Origin: Exobasidium rhododendri
Lineage: Eukaryota; Basidiomycota; Exobasidiomycetes; Exobasidiales; Exobasidiaceae
NCBI GenBank assembly: GCA_026210745.1
Contig: CP110630.1
Span: 2,976,001 to 3,040,000 of the forward strand
Direction: 5' to 3'
DNA length: 64,000 nucleotides
Position 1 is the first letter of the stretch; each line of letters starts with the position of its first letter. The notes under the pieces were generated by a model. That model was not told the DNA's origin and ran no database searches. It saw only the letters and a list, made by a program, of their open reading frames with translations. Both the position numbers and the translations under genes were made by a program. This document shows positions 53,335 through 64,000 of the stretch, one piece after another.

Positions 53335-54746
53335 ATGGTCGCTGACATCAAGAGGATCCTCGTACCCGGAGGGGCTGGTTACATTGGTAGCCATATCGTG
53401 CTTTGCCTCCTCCTCACTCGACGTTATAAGGTCACTGGTGAGTGGTAGTAGCAGCAGCAAGTAGAAGCTCTGATCGTGAGAAGTTGAAATGGTATGCACG
53501 CACCTCTCTCTCCCTCGGCCAGTCATCGACACGTTTGCGAACTCCTTCCCGGCTGCCATCACACGAGTAGAGCAGATTGCACTTGACGAACTACCAAAGG
53601 ATGCCTCCCAAGAGGAAAGAGACGCTTGCAAGATTGATCTGATCAAAGCTGACATGCGAGATCGCAGCTCCTTCAAGGACGCTTTTGCCAAATACTCTGG
53701 AGCCGACGCTATATATGCAGTCATCCTCGTTGCGGCTCTCAAGGCTGTCGGCGAGTCGGGAGAGATCCCCATTGAGTGAGTCGTAATACGCTGGATGAGA
53801 TCGGCTTTGACGATGCTCAATTGACGCGAAAAAAAAAACCATGATTTAGTTACTACAACGTCAACGTGACTGGTCTGATCAATCTTCTGGCAGAGATGAA
53901 GGACGCAAACATTACCCGTCTCGTATACAGTAGCTCAGCGACTGTCTATGGCGTGCCCAAGCAGATTCCCATCCCTGAAACGTCTCCGATGCAAGCCGAG
54001 AGTGTTTATGGAAGGACGAAGCAAATGAGCGAATTGATACTCAAGGACGTCTGCGATGCCTACCCCAAGAACTGGAGGGTGATCAGTCTTCGATACTTTA
54101 AGTAAGTCGCCTTGTCTCACACGTGTCAGTGTGTGGTAGTCTCACTGACGACTCCTGCGAATCAGCCCTGCCGGTGCCCACCCTTCAGGCTTGATAGGAG
54201 AGGATCCTCGAGGAAAGCCAGGTAATTTGCTTCCCTTGCTAGCTCAAATGGCAGTGGGCAAGTACAGAGAGCCCGGTCTGCAGGTCTTCGGAAACGACTA
54301 CCCCACCCCTGATGGAAGTGAGTGGAGGAATGGTCACCCTGATCTCGTTTGGTGCTGGTGCTCATACTGCTACCTTTCTATCAGCTTGCGTGCGTGATTA
54401 CATTCACATCATGGACTTGGCCGGTGGTCACGTCAACGCCCTCGACGCTCTAAACAGGGATGAGATTTTCAATGCTGAGAACGGACCTGGGAAATACAAG
54501 TCCTACAATCTTGGCAAGGGTATCGGCATGAGTGTGTTGAACATGATCGAAGCGATGAAGAAGGTATCTGGCTACGAGTACCCATACAAGATCGTGGGAA
54601 GGAGGCTGGGAGATGTTCCCGATTTGACAGCCGATCCCGCTCTCGCCGAGAAAGAATTGGGCTTCAAGGCCAAATACAATCTCGATGCAATGTCCCGCGA
54701 TCAGTGGAATTGGCAAAGCAAGAACCCGAATGGGTATGAAGGCTAG
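53335..54746 (+). CDS. GAL10: UDP-glucose 4-epimerase
   Basis: Five exons, 53335-53437, 53523-53775, 53850-54101, 54166-54317 and 54385-54746, close to 373 residues. The NAD-binding loop GGAGYIGSH is at 12-20. SSSATVYG and the catalytic pair Tyr172/Lys176 (VYGRTK), [12 protein letters not shown] and [17 protein letters not shown] are all as in GalE-type epimerases. It interconverts UDP-glucose and UDP-galactose (Leloir pathway and galactose-containing wall glycans). Unlike budding-yeast Gal10 it has no C-terminal mutarotase domain. No GAL7 or GAL1 gene is adjacent. Three of the four introns start with GTGAGT. The name GAL10 refers to the epimerase half only. Confidence 0.95.
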
Positions 54747-55474
54747 GATTGAGGAGGAAAGTTACGGGAGGTGACGTTCTATGCTTGGTCATACCTTCGT
54801 CGCTCCCCAACACTCGAGAGGATCATGCTGCTCCCTCAAACTTCTTTTCACACCTTGTACTCTCATGCCTATTATACGTACCTTTTGTTAATGTTTAAGT
54901 GCTTGCACCATCCTTTGTCACAGTACCGCACCAGTCAGAGATTGATTGACTCTGCTCCGTCGACCATCCTCTGGGAAACGGTGTTGCTGTCAGGCCCTCT
55001 TTGAGTATTATTGATGGGCGCGTCGAGGCGAAAAACTCAATTCTTCCTTGGCTCGCGATACCGTCTGTGTATCTATAGATACTGTACAATAGTTCCCTAG
55101 GCATAAAGTAAGCTACGTGTAGTAGTAATTAGAGCGCTGCAGTCAGGTCTTGGGACTCGGCGAGAGGCACCGAAAAAGAAAGTGCGTCTTTCCAGACGAA
55201 CACCTGCTTGGAACTCTCGACACTAATCCCTGCCCTGTCGTCACTTGTGCTTTGTCGATCAGGACAAATTGACGACACACTTTCCTTTCTTTTGCAGGAA
55301 AATCACCGGCTCCTTGTGCTACAGCCGAACATCCTTTATAACGTCCACTGCTGGTAGTTCAATTGGAGCAGTGACACTGCGCTCCGCCAAAAGCAGTTTT
55401 ACTCCGAAAAGGAGTCGTACTAGACGACCGGAGTCTTGTCTCGTCGACTTGGCCTCCCTCGCCCCTCAAAGGAT
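54747..55474. other. Intergenic, SEC7 promoter
   Basis: About 730 bases between two plus-strand genes. Contains the epimerase 3' region and the SEC7 promoter; no clear TATA box and no further gene seen. Confidence 0.4.
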
Positions 55475-58400
55475 ATGGGTGATGATGATTTCAAGCCAGA
55501 CTTGCCCACCGCTGGCACTTCTATCCTCACTGGAATACCCGTGCAAGAGCAGCTGGTCAGAGAAGAAGTGGAAGCTGACGGGTCGCTTCAGCCAGAAGAA
55601 GGAGATGAGATTGCGACAGAAGATGGCGTCACCGCTGCCTTCGAGGAGGACGATACCATAGAGCATGTCGATGTTCCAAATATTTCCATCTCTAGACCTT
55701 CTGTCTCATCAATTACCGGAGCTCTGGATTCTGAACGAGAGAAGCTGGAAGAGGGTAATCCGGAAGGTGAAGGTCAGCAGCCGGTGAAAGGAGGAGAAGC
55801 AACGCAGGAAGAAGTGCCGCCTACACCTCCAAAGGAAGTCACAGATCTGTCTGATGTAACAGCACCGAACAATGGAGGCGCCTCTACCTCCTCATCACCA
55901 AAACTAAAAAGAGCATCAAGACCGGAATCTGAAATGTCACAGCCAACCCTAGAAAGCTCGGACGCTTCGCGAAGGTCGTCAATCACCAGCGCAACATCGA
56001 CAACTGTTCACTCCAGATCATCGCTCTCGTCTCTAAATAAAGGCAGTGCCGTCTTTGTCATTTCAGCTTTGGAGCAGATTGGATCTAGCAAGGAGGCCAA
56101 GGGCAGTAAAGCTGGTCCCAAAGCCTTGCGGGAAGCTTCATCGAAAGCTTTGGAAATGGTTCGAAATGCTTCGCAATCACAAAGCACCTCTTCTCAGCCA
56201 CATCCAGGCGCTGAATTGGACCCTCGCGTCGTCTTTGAACCACTTCGACTGGCTTGTCAAACAAGAAGTACATCGCTCATCATAACATCTCTCGACTGTC
56301 TTGGCAAGCTTGTCTCGTATTCCTTCTTCGCCGAGGACACACCCAATGTCACGACTGAGGATGGAGAGGAGGCACTAGCAGATCTCGTCACTTCCACAGT
56401 CTGCGACGCATTCTACGATGGGCTCGATGAAAGGGCTCAATTGCAAATCATCAAAGCTCTCTTGGCTGTTGTACTCTCGACTTCGGTCCATGTGCATCAA
56501 TCTAGCTTACTCAAGGCTGTACGAACAGTCTACAATATCTTCTTGATGTCGAAGAGCGCACCAACGCAAGGCGTTGCTCAAGGGGTGCTCACACAGATGG
56601 TTCACCATGTCTTTGGTCGCGTGCCCAGAAGGCAGTCAGCACCGACACCTTTGAAGGGTATGTCAAGTGCGCCGTCAAGAGAAGATCTTCACAGTACACC
56701 GAATAAAGCAGTAACGAGTAGCTCTGTTCCAAAATCAGAAGAGAGTGACGATAAGGAAGGGGGAGAAGAGGAAGCGAACGAAGAAGTGCCTCTCGGAGAC
56801 GAGCCTGACAAGACAGAACAATCTAGCCAGACAAATGAGCTTCAGGAGGCAAGCGAGGTACCACCAGCCACGCTTGGCAGCAGGGGGCGAGGCGAGAACG
56901 ATGGAGAAGCAGGAAGGGCTACAGAGATAGAGAGGGTGACTTTGCGCACATTGGAGAATCGAGCATCATTCGAAGGAGCATCGGAGAGGGACACTGCTGC
57001 CAGCTTGATGCAGCAATCTAGCATGAGCCAGGGCGAGTTATTTGTCAAGGACGCTTTCCTTGTCTTGCGGGCGTTGTGCAAGCTCAGCATGAAGCCGTTG
57101 GGAGCAGAGAGTGAAAGAGACCTGCGATCGCATGCAATGAGGTCCAAGTTGCTTTCCCTCCACCTGATTCTCATCATTCTCAAGTCTCATCTTAGCGTCT
57201 TTGCAGATTCGGCAGTCATCATTCACAGTGCAACAACGGGTGAGCAGACTCCCTTCGTTCAAGCAGTCAAGCAATACCTCTGTTTGAGTCTGAGCAGGAA
57301 CGCCGTCTCGAGTGTTCATCAAGTCTTTGAGTTATCTTGCGAGATCTTCTGGTTGGTACTGAGTGGCATGCGGACAAAGCTGAAGAAGGAAATCGAAGTT
57401 CTGTTGAATGAAATCTTCCTTCCAATCTTGGAAATGAGGACTTCTACTGCGAGACAAAAGTCGACCTTGCTGAATGTGCTCATTCGACTTTGTCAAGATC
57501 CCCAGGCTCTAGTAGAGATCTATCTGAACTACGACTGTGATAGAAGCGCACTGGACAACATCTACGAGCGCCTCATCAATGTCATCAGTAAGATATCTCA
57601 GTCCGTCGTTGCTCCAGGATCCGCCAGTGCCGACAAAGATGCAGCGTCGTCATCGTCCGCCTCCTCCTCCTCCCACAGTGCGACGACGCCTTCTTCCAGC
57701 CGCAAAGGACCTAGCATCCCCCCGACGCTCAGCACGGCCTATGCCTCCGAGACTGGGTCGCAAGACAGTCAGTCCAGCTCGACGAATCAGTCGACTGAAG
57801 TTCGATTGAAGAGACAAAGTCTGGAGTGTCTCTGCTCCGTCTTGAAATCACTTGTCATTTGGTCTGGAAAGGCGTCGAATGTGTTGGATGCGCAGGGAGA
57901 AGGCGTGATGACGAACGTCGCCTCACCAAGACTCAGTGAAGACACTCGCTCCAAGGAATCGATTTCTCTGGACCGACATGGCCTCGATCCCAGCGTGGAA
58001 ATGTCCAGTCTGGGAAATGGAAACAACTACGACGCTGCTTCTTCTCGAGTCACTACACCGGATCCCTCCTCGCAAGATGATCCTAGTCGATTTGAAAGTG
58101 CAAAGGAGCGCAAGACCATGCTACTGGAAGGCATCAAGCGATTCAACTTCAAGCCAAAGCGCGGAATCGACTTTCTGGTCTCACAGGCCTTTATTCCTTC
58201 GCGTGATCCACAGGATCTTGCTCGGTTCTTGCTGTATGCTGATGGATTGAACAAGGCGCAGATCGGCGAGTACCTCGGGGAGGGGGATGCGGAAAACATC
58301 AACATCATGCACGCCTTTGTCGATCTGATGCACTTTGAACGGATGCCCTTCACGGACGCCTTACGTCGTTTCTTGCAAGCCTTCCGACTTCCGGGTGAAT

Positions 58401-61400
58401 CGCAAAAGATCGATCGATACATGTTGAAGTTTGCAGAACGATACGTGGCCGGCAATCCTAACGCATTTGCCAATGCGGATACTGCCTACGTCTTTGCGTA
58501 CTCTGTCATCATGCTCAACACTGACGCTCACAACAAGCAAGTGAAGCATAGAATGACACTTTCCGATTTCGTCAAGAACAATTCTGGAATCGATGATGGC
58601 AAGAGCTTGGCGGAAGAGTACTTGAAGAGCGTCTACGATGAGATTCAGAACAATGAGATCAAGATGAAAGACGAAGTCGTCGTAGCAACGCCAACGTCTG
58701 CCACACCTACGAGCGGAATTGCGAATGCGTTGGCCACGGTAGGAAGAGACTTGCAGCGGGAAGCTTATGTTCTACAGTCGGAAGGGATGGCGAACAAGAC
58801 GGAAGCCCTGTTTCGAACCATGGTGCGCGCTCAGCGTCGAATTCATCCTCATCAACGAGCCGCCGCAGAGCAATTCTACTCGGCAAGTCACTTTGAGCAC
58901 GTTCGACCGATGTTTGAAGTAGCCTGGATGGCCTTCTTATCCGGCATCAGCGGACCTTTGCAAGAGAGTGAAGATCCGGAAGTGGTGATGCTGTGCCTTG
59001 AAGCATTCAAGGACGCCATTCGAATCGTCTGCATGTTTGGCCTTGAACTGGAAAGAAACGCGTTTGTGACCACCTTGGCCAAGTTTACCTTTTTGAACAA
59101 CTTTGGAGAGATGAAGAGTAAGAACATCGAAGCGATCAAGACGTTGCTGGGTATAGCGCAGACAGAAGGAAACTACTTGAAGGGCAGTTGGAGAGAGCTG
59201 TTGACTTGTGTCTCCCAGTTGGAGCGATTCCAGCTGATCAGTGGCGGCGTGGATGAAAGGTCGTTGCCCGAGCTAGGGCGTAGGACAGGGGGAGCAAGCA
59301 AGACGAACCCCACCTCGTCCTCCTCCTCTTCTCGACTGACGATGCCATCGGAAGATGTAGTGCAGGCAGGCGCCTCTTCGGGCGTCACAGTCGCAGCAGA
59401 TATGGTCTTTTCCTCCACTCCGCATTTATCGGGCACGGCCATCGTTGATTTCATCCAGTCGCTTTGCGAGGTGTCTTGGGAGGAAATCATCTCTAGTGGG
59501 ATGACATCGGAAAATCCTCGATTGTTCAGTTTGCAAAAGTTGGTGGAGATCAGTTATTACAATATGAACCGGATTCGAATGGAATGGAGTAACATCTGGA
59601 CGATCCTGGGGAACCACTTCAACGTCGTGTGCACGCACTCTAACGGCAGAGTGTCCAGCTTTGGACTGGACTCCTTGCGACAGCTTTCCAATCGGTTCTT
59701 GGAAAAGGAAGAGCTGAGTCACTTCAAGTTTCAAAAGGACTTCCTGAAGCCGTTTGAGTTCACGATGCGGAACAATCCTTCCTCCGAAGCAAAGGAGATG
59801 GTACTTCAATGTCTGCAACAGATGATCGCCAGCAGGATCCACAATCTGCGTTCAGGCTGGAGGACGCTGTTCGGAACGCTCGGAGCTGCTTCCAAAGCTT
59901 CGGAAAGGGTGGCTTCGTATGCCTTTGAGCTGGTTCGACAGCTGAACACCGATCATTTCGGCGAGATTCTGTCGGCTGGCTCTTTTGCTGACTTGACAGT
60001 CTGCCTGACGGATTTCGCAAAAGCTTCCCACGCCCAAAGACTGGCCCTTCAGAGCGTGTCGATGCTCCGTGGTATCGTGCCCAAGATGCTCAGCGTGCCC
60101 GAATGTCCACTCGATCTCGACACCGATCCCGGACCAGCTGCCGTGACGCCCATGATCGATGACCCTATGGTTCGATTTTGGTTTCCTTCCTTGTTCTCTT
60201 TCTATGACATCATCATGAATGGCGATGATCTGGAAGTTAGGCGGGTGGCACTGGATTCGCTCTTTGAGATACTGAAAAAGTACGGCACCACGTTCCGATT
60301 AGATTTCTGGGACACCGTCTGTCAGGAGGTTCTCTTTCCCATCTTTGCCGTTCTGCGATCAAGATCGGATGTGACAAAATTCAGCACACAAGAAGACATG
60401 AGTGTTTGGCTTTCCACGACTATGATTCAAGCTTTGCGGAATCTAATCGACCTTTGGACGTTCTACTTTCAGACGCTGGAAAGGCTACTACCGGGCTTGC
60501 TCGATCTACTGTGTGCCTGTATATGCCAGGAGAACGACACTCTGGCTAGAATCGGAACGAGCTGTCTACAGAATCTGCTCGAGAACAATGTGCGTAAATT
60601 GAGTGAGCAGAGGTGGAGCCAAGTGGTGGATACTTTTGTGCTTCTCTTCCGAACAACTACAGCCAGTCAGCTGTTCGATCCTGCCTTACGATCAGAGCAA
60701 GTAGCCATGAGCCCATCGGCCAGTCGAAGCAGCATACCGATGGCAGAAGCTCAAACCACTGGTGGTGAAGTGCAAGTGCAAGCCTTGCCTTCTCCTTCGG
60801 ACGACTCTGGAGCTGCTGCTGTTGCCACTCCGGCACTCATGACACAATCCGAACGAAGGAGGATTTTCAAGCAAATCATTGTCAAGTGCGTCTTGCAGCT
60901 TCTTTTGATCGAAACGACGAATGAGTTGCTCAGCAAGGGATTGGTGTACGACTTGATCCCGTCAAAAGAGCTGCTCCGTTTGACTGGAGTGCTCGAAAAC
61001 AGCTTCAAATTCTCACGCAAGTTTAATTCAGACAAAGAGTTGAGAACGGCACTTTGGAAAGTCGGATTTATGAGACAGCTACCGAACTTACTCAAGCAAG
61101 AATCAAGTTCTGCATCTACTCTGATGAATGTCCTGACAAGAATGCATCGGGACACAAGAGGTAGAATGAAAGTGGCTGTGGGGGAGAAGCTGATACCGTT
61201 GAGTCAAGATATCTTGATCTCTTATCTGCCCTTGGATGTGGAAACGCAGGCAAGAAACATCACCGCTTGGACGCCCGTCGTGGTGGAGGTCTTGAGTGGG
61301 GTGTGTGGCTTGATTGAGGCAGCCGTGCAGGAAGAGGAAGATCGTCAAGAAGAAGAAGAAGAAGAAGAAGAAGACGGTCGTGAAGACAAAAGGACACACC

Positions 61401-61843
61401 CCATCACCAAACACTCTCAACAGAACACAATGAGCAAGGACAAATTGATACGAATGTTCTATCCTCTAGCGGTGGACTTGTTGGGGAGAGAAGGCTTATC
61501 GATTGACATTACCGTCATTCTCCGAGAGTTCTTTGGACGCGTTGGCTATGCAAATTCGATCATGACGAAGGAAAGCGAACTGGAGAGAAAGAAGAGGATC
61601 TATGAGATGAGAGAAAGGGAAAAGGTCGAACGAAAAGCGGGAGATTCGAATGGACTTCAAAGCAAGAGTAGCAGAAACGAGAGTAGCGCTGTAGACAACA
61701 ACAGTAACGGACACCAAAGCAATGGCGCAAGCAGCATTGGCTTTGGCGCTATCAAGAGCAGTACCGACAACAGTCTAGCGCCCACACCTCCTATCATCTC
61801 CGACACCGTCCAAAGCGATCCCATGGATGCAGTCGTAAATTAG
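55475..61843 (+). CDS. SEC7: SEC7/BIG-type ARF guanine-nucleotide exchange factor
   Basis: One uninterrupted exon of 2122 residues, starting MGDDDFKPDLP. After an acidic Ser-rich N-terminus come the DCB region (from about residue 190) and the HUS domain with the conserved YLNYDCD box (about 683-689). The Sec7 catalytic domain (about 885-1070) carries the exchange motif FRLPGESQKIDR, whose Glu is the catalytic residue, and AYSVIMLNTDAHN. HDS repeats fill the C-terminal half. A Glu-rich stretch near 1952-1965 is unlike its surroundings. It activates Arf1 at the trans-Golgi for vesicle budding. The length and domain order match yeast Sec7 and human BIG1/2. A gene this long without introns is unusual among its intron-rich neighbours. 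Confidence 0.96.
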   Translation: MGDDDFKPDLPTAGTSILTGIPVQEQLVREEVEADGSLQPEEGDEIATEDGVTAAFEEDDTIEHVDVPNISISRPSVSSITGALDSEREKLEEGNPEGEGQQPVKGGEATQEEVPPTPPKEVTDLSDVTAPNNGGASTSSSPKLKRASRPESEMSQPTLESSDASRRSSITSATSTTVHSRSSLSSLNKGSAVFVISALEQIGSSKEAKGSKAGPKALREASSKALEMVRNASQSQSTSSQPHPGAELDPRVVFEPLRLACQTRSTSLIITSLDCLGKLVSYSFFAEDTPNVTTEDGEEALADLVTSTVCDAFYDGLDERAQLQIIKALLAVVLSTSVHVHQSSLLKAVRTVYNIFLMSKSAPTQGVAQGVLTQMVHHVFGRVPRRQSAPTPLKGMSSAPSREDLHSTPNKAVTSSSVPKSEESDDKEGGEEEANEEVPLGDEPDKTEQSSQTNELQEASEVPPATLGSRGRGENDGEAGRATEIERVTLRTLENRASFEGASERDTAASLMQQSSMSQGELFVKDAFLVLRALCKLSMKPLGAESERDLRSHAMRSKLLSLHLILIILKSHLSVFADSAVIIHSATTGEQTPFVQAVKQYLCLSLSRNAVSSVHQVFELSCEIFWLVLSGMRTKLKKEIEVLLNEIFLPILEMRTSTARQKSTLLNVLIRLCQDPQALVEIYLNYDCDRSALDNIYERLINVISKISQSVVAPGSASADKDAASSSSASSSSHSATTPSSSRKGPSIPPTLSTAYASETGSQDSQSSSTNQSTEVRLKRQSLECLCSVLKSLVIWSGKASNVLDAQGEGVMTNVASPRLSEDTRSKESISLDRHGLDPSVEMSSLGNGNNYDAASSRVTTPDPSSQDDPSRFESAKERKTMLLEGIKRFNFKPKRGIDFLVSQAFIPSRDPQDLARFLLYADGLNKAQIGEYLGEGDAENINIMHAFVDLMHFERMPFTDALRRFLQAFRLPGESQKIDRYMLKFAERYVAGNPNAFANADTAYVFAYSVIMLNTDAHNKQVKHRMTLSDFVKNNSGIDDGKSLAEEYLKSVYDEIQNNEIKMKDEVVVATPTSATPTSGIANALATVGRDLQREAYVLQSEGMANKTEALFRTMVRAQRRIHPHQRAAAEQFYSASHFEHVRPMFEVAWMAFLSGISGPLQESEDPEVVMLCLEAFKDAIRIVCMFGLELERNAFVTTLAKFTFLNNFGEMKSKNIEAIKTLLGIAQTEGNYLKGSWRELLTCVSQLERFQLISGGVDERSLPELGRRTGGASKTNPTSSSSSSRLTMPSEDVVQAGASSGVTVAADMVFSSTPHLSGTAIVDFIQSLCEVSWEEIISSGMTSENPRLFSLQKLVEISYYNMNRIRMEWSNIWTILGNHFNVVCTHSNGRVSSFGLDSLRQLSNRFLEKEELSHFKFQKDFLKPFEFTMRNNPSSEAKEMVLQCLQQMIASRIHNLRSGWRTLFGTLGAASKASERVASYAFELVRQLNTDHFGEILSAGSFADLTVCLTDFAKASHAQRLALQSVSMLRGIVPKMLSVPECPLDLDTDPGPAAVTPMIDDPMVRFWFPSLFSFYDIIMNGDDLEVRRVALDSLFEILKKYGTTFRLDFWDTVCQEVLFPIFAVLRSRSDVTKFSTQEDMSVWLSTTMIQALRNLIDLWTFYFQTLERLLPGLLDLLCACICQENDTLARIGTSCLQNLLENNVRKLSEQRWSQVVDTFVLLFRTTTASQLFDPALRSEQVAMSPSASRSSIPMAEAQTTGGEVQVQALPSPSDDSGAAAVATPALMTQSERRRIFKQIIVKCVLQLLLIETTNELLSKGLVYDLIPSKELLRLTGVLENSFKFSRKFNSDKELRTALWKVGFMRQLPNLLKQESSSASTLMNVLTRMHRDTRGRMKVAVGEKLIPLSQDILISYLPLDVETQARNITAWTPVVVEVLSGVCGLIEAAVQEEEDRQEEEEEEEEDGREDKRTHPITKHSQQNTMSKDKLIRMFYPLAVDLLGREGLSIDITVILREFFGRVGYANSIMTKESELERKKRIYEMREREKVERKAGDSNGLQSKSSRNESSAVDNNSNGHQSNGASSIGFGAIKSSTDNSLAPTPPIISDTVQSDPMDAVVN

Positions 61844-62156
61844 CCACCCCACATCTTCTTCAATTCTCCTCTTGCCACTTTCTTACTTTTATACTGCTAC
61901 TTACTCTCTGTAACGAATCGTCTTGCTTCTTCTATCTGCATCGCTTGAAAAGCTCTATGGGGATCATTGTATTAGAGCGTCTTTGTGTAGTGAAGAATGT
62001 GGGGGAAGAAGTACAGTATGATGTTGGATGATAGTGCTAAACGGAACGGGCGATGTGATGGGAGGAACGTGGTGAAAGGCGCCGACAAAGAACCATGGTG
62101 CGGTTGGGTTTGCTTCTGTTTGTCTGTGTATCCTATCTTGTAAAGCGGACACCTCT
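61844..62156. other. Convergent 3' region
   Basis: About 310 bases between the SEC7 stop and the stop of the minus-strand gene. No gene seen. Confidence 0.4.
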
Positions 62157-64000
62157 TCAACCTTCGCCTGCTTCTAATTTGATTCTGCGAATGATTTTCC
62201 TGTGCCTCTCGCGATGCAATGTCAAGTCGCAGCATAGTCGATGCCAATTTCTTTCTTCTTCCATCCCTGAAGGATTTCGATTCCAGCTATGCGAATCTTG
62301 CCACCGACTAAAGTATTGAAGGTCTATGTTCGTCGGATGATCTCTTAAACTCTTCAAAGCTTGCCGTTTACGACTCTCATCTCGAAATTGCAGCAGCCTC
62401 AAGTGATACGTCTTGCAAGTTGAAGAGATTTTGATCTGGAAAGGTCCATTGGTGCCTTGCAATTGAAGAGAATACTTGGATGAAAAGTTCTGTACTTCTT
62501 CTGTGCTTATTCGATGTGGCGAGGAAAGAAGTATGAGTCGCTCAGAGATGAAATTTTCTTCCGCTGCTTTGTTATTCGAGTCATGCTTTCTTCCTTCCTC
62601 GTTGAATTTCTCCAAGGCAGACAATGTGGTCTAAAAGGGAAAGAAAGGGATGGACGTAGAGTAAGTGTATGAAACGGGGAAGAAGGCCTTCGCTTTACGC
62701 CTTACCTTAAACTGATCTGCCTCTTTTTCAGACATTCTTTCCTTCGTTTGCCGATGCAGAGCCGCCAGGCTGGAGAGAACAGTGTCGTTGAAGAAAGGCT
62801 CGTGTATGCATTCGGAGAGAGGTCGGAACGTTGCATTTTTACTAAGCCAGATTCTACTGTCAATGACTTTGTCCAGCAGAAGTTTAATCTTTGGAAATAA
62901 GGCAGACACTCTGCTCAGGGGAGCCGGAACCTGTTCAATGACGCAGTTGTTTGCTCGTTGAAGTACCTTGCTTATCAGCCAGGATGGACGAGTCGGAAGG
63001 ATCATGGCAGCTGCCGCACAAAAGTCGTAGGAAGGCCAATCGGCAGAACCGTTGACGTTTGCGCTCGAATTGCCAAAGGTGCGCTGATAGAATAGCTCAG
63101 CTAGAGCGTCCTGCACTTCTTCGACGTCTTCGAGTTGATGATACAGGTCGAGAAAGACCAAAATGGTCCCGAAAGAAGCTCTCCGGACACTGTAGTCCGT
63201 GTTGATCCTGCCATAGGCTTGATAGAAAAATTCGTCAAATGCTGCATACAAGTGCTCGATTCGGGCAGCCTTATCGTGATTGTCTCGCAGCACATATGAC
63301 TTGATCCAGCTGGAAACGTCCACCGCCCACAGATCAGGTGGTAAAAGGTCTAGCCTTTGCAATGGGAAGAGCTTTGGAATCTGTTGTCGAACGACTTCTC
63401 TGATGCTTTGATACTCGGCTTTGATTCGCACAGAGATTGCGTCGATGCCCGAGCCTAATGGGGATGCGTGTTCGTTGGACTGTTCAGTTGTAGTGGCTAC
63501 ACCACTAAGTTCCTCGTCGGTATCTTCATCTTTGATGACGATGGCTTCGGAAATGCCGTCGCTGAAGTTGGTGATTCTGTCAGCAGTAGAGAGCCGCCTC
63601 TGTGTCGGTCTCAAAGGTATGACTGCCGGTGGCTGAGTGCCGCTGGTGGCCGTACTAGAGATGTTCAGATCAAAGAGCGCGTTTTCATTAGCGACGAGCT
63701 CCTCTCGACGAACGCTGATGCATGCATTAGTCCTCTGGAGGTGGGCGGAAGCTGTCCTTGGTGGCCTGGTCGGTAAAGCAGCATTGACATTGGTTGTGGT
63801 AGAACGTGCTGGTGAATCTACAGCAGGTGAATTCGAAGAAGCCGTCAACACTTCAGGCGGCATGGCAGTGTTGCTACTCCCTCCGGCTGGACGGCTTCGT
63901 CCAGACTCACTCCAAGACAGTGCGGATCCTCCTGCATCCCTCGTTGACTGTGCAGTATTCGATGCTGTGATTGTATTAGAAGCCCTTGCTCTTTCTGCAT
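62157..64000 (-). CDS. Unknown nuclear-type protein, 5' end outside window
   Basis: Exon 2 is 62630-62157 and the preceding exon is 62706 up to the window edge, joined in phase by a 74-nt intron (GTAAGG...TTTTAG). An ATG lies at 63863, but the frame stays open to base 64000, so the start is probably outside. The N-terminal part is Ser/Thr/Ala-rich and disordered with an acidic SEAIVIKDEDTDEE patch that resembles a SUMO-site/SIM region. A helical domain follows (LPPDLWAVDVSSWIKSYVL, AFDEFFYQAYGRINTDYSV). The last exon is basic and Gln/Arg-rich. No family recognised. Confidence 0.62.

Noticed and set aside
55340-55440. Short inverted segments with GGAGTC/GACTCC-like words ahead of SEC7, considered as a tRNA or hairpin RNA
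   Set aside because: No acceptor stem, T-loop or anticodon arrangement of a tRNA could be built.

Overview
The window is nuclear DNA of a filamentous or yeast-like fungus, almost certainly a basidiomycete. Genes are interrupted by short introns (about 60-105 nt) with GTGAGT/GTAAGT-type donors, CTGAC/CTAAC-like branch sites and CAG or TAG acceptors. Very small exons occur (18, 21, 22 and 28 nt), and Zn2Cys6 regulators, P450s and many signal-peptide proteins are present. A secreted T1/U2-type RNase and the general style would fit Ustilaginomycotina, but that placement is inference. Exon structures were assembled by eye from frame continuity, splice consensus and protein motifs; most close exactly in phase.

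Left part (1-34.7 kb) is gene-poor accessory DNA. From the left it holds: the tail of a CocE/NonD-type hydrolase; a small secreted protein; a Lys/Pro-repeat secreted protein; a DUF1993 protein; an unknown protein; a cytochrome P450 tail fragment; a tiny conserved-looking protein; two seven-helix membrane proteins with a Zn2Cys6 regulator between them; a PPxY-bearing protein; a second Zn2Cys6 regulator; a NAPE-PLD-like metallo-hydrolase; and a chromodomain protein. Then comes a secretome stretch: a decayed extracellular-protein gene, an intact P450, a T1/U2-type ribonuclease and three related secreted proteins (29.7, 32.0 and 33.9 kb). The last two are clear tandem duplicates that share a core promoter.

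Right part (34.9-64 kb) is compact housekeeping DNA: GPN3 GTPase, CCT/TRiC alpha (divergent from GPN3), an HPP-family membrane protein, the SWR1-complex subunit VPS71/SWC6, a mitotic B-type cyclin, an ISWI remodeller, RPB12/RPC10, an aquaglyceroporin, UDP-glucose 4-epimerase, a SEC7/BIG-type ARF-GEF, and a partial unknown gene running off the right edge. No tRNA, rRNA, CRISPR or intact mobile element was recognised.

The most interesting material is the secreted-protein family at 29.7-34.6 kb, the regulator flanked by two seven-helix proteins at 8.5-13.4 kb, and the NAPE-PLD gene. In that gene an upstream ATG is in frame with a presequence-like extension but separated from it by one UGA.
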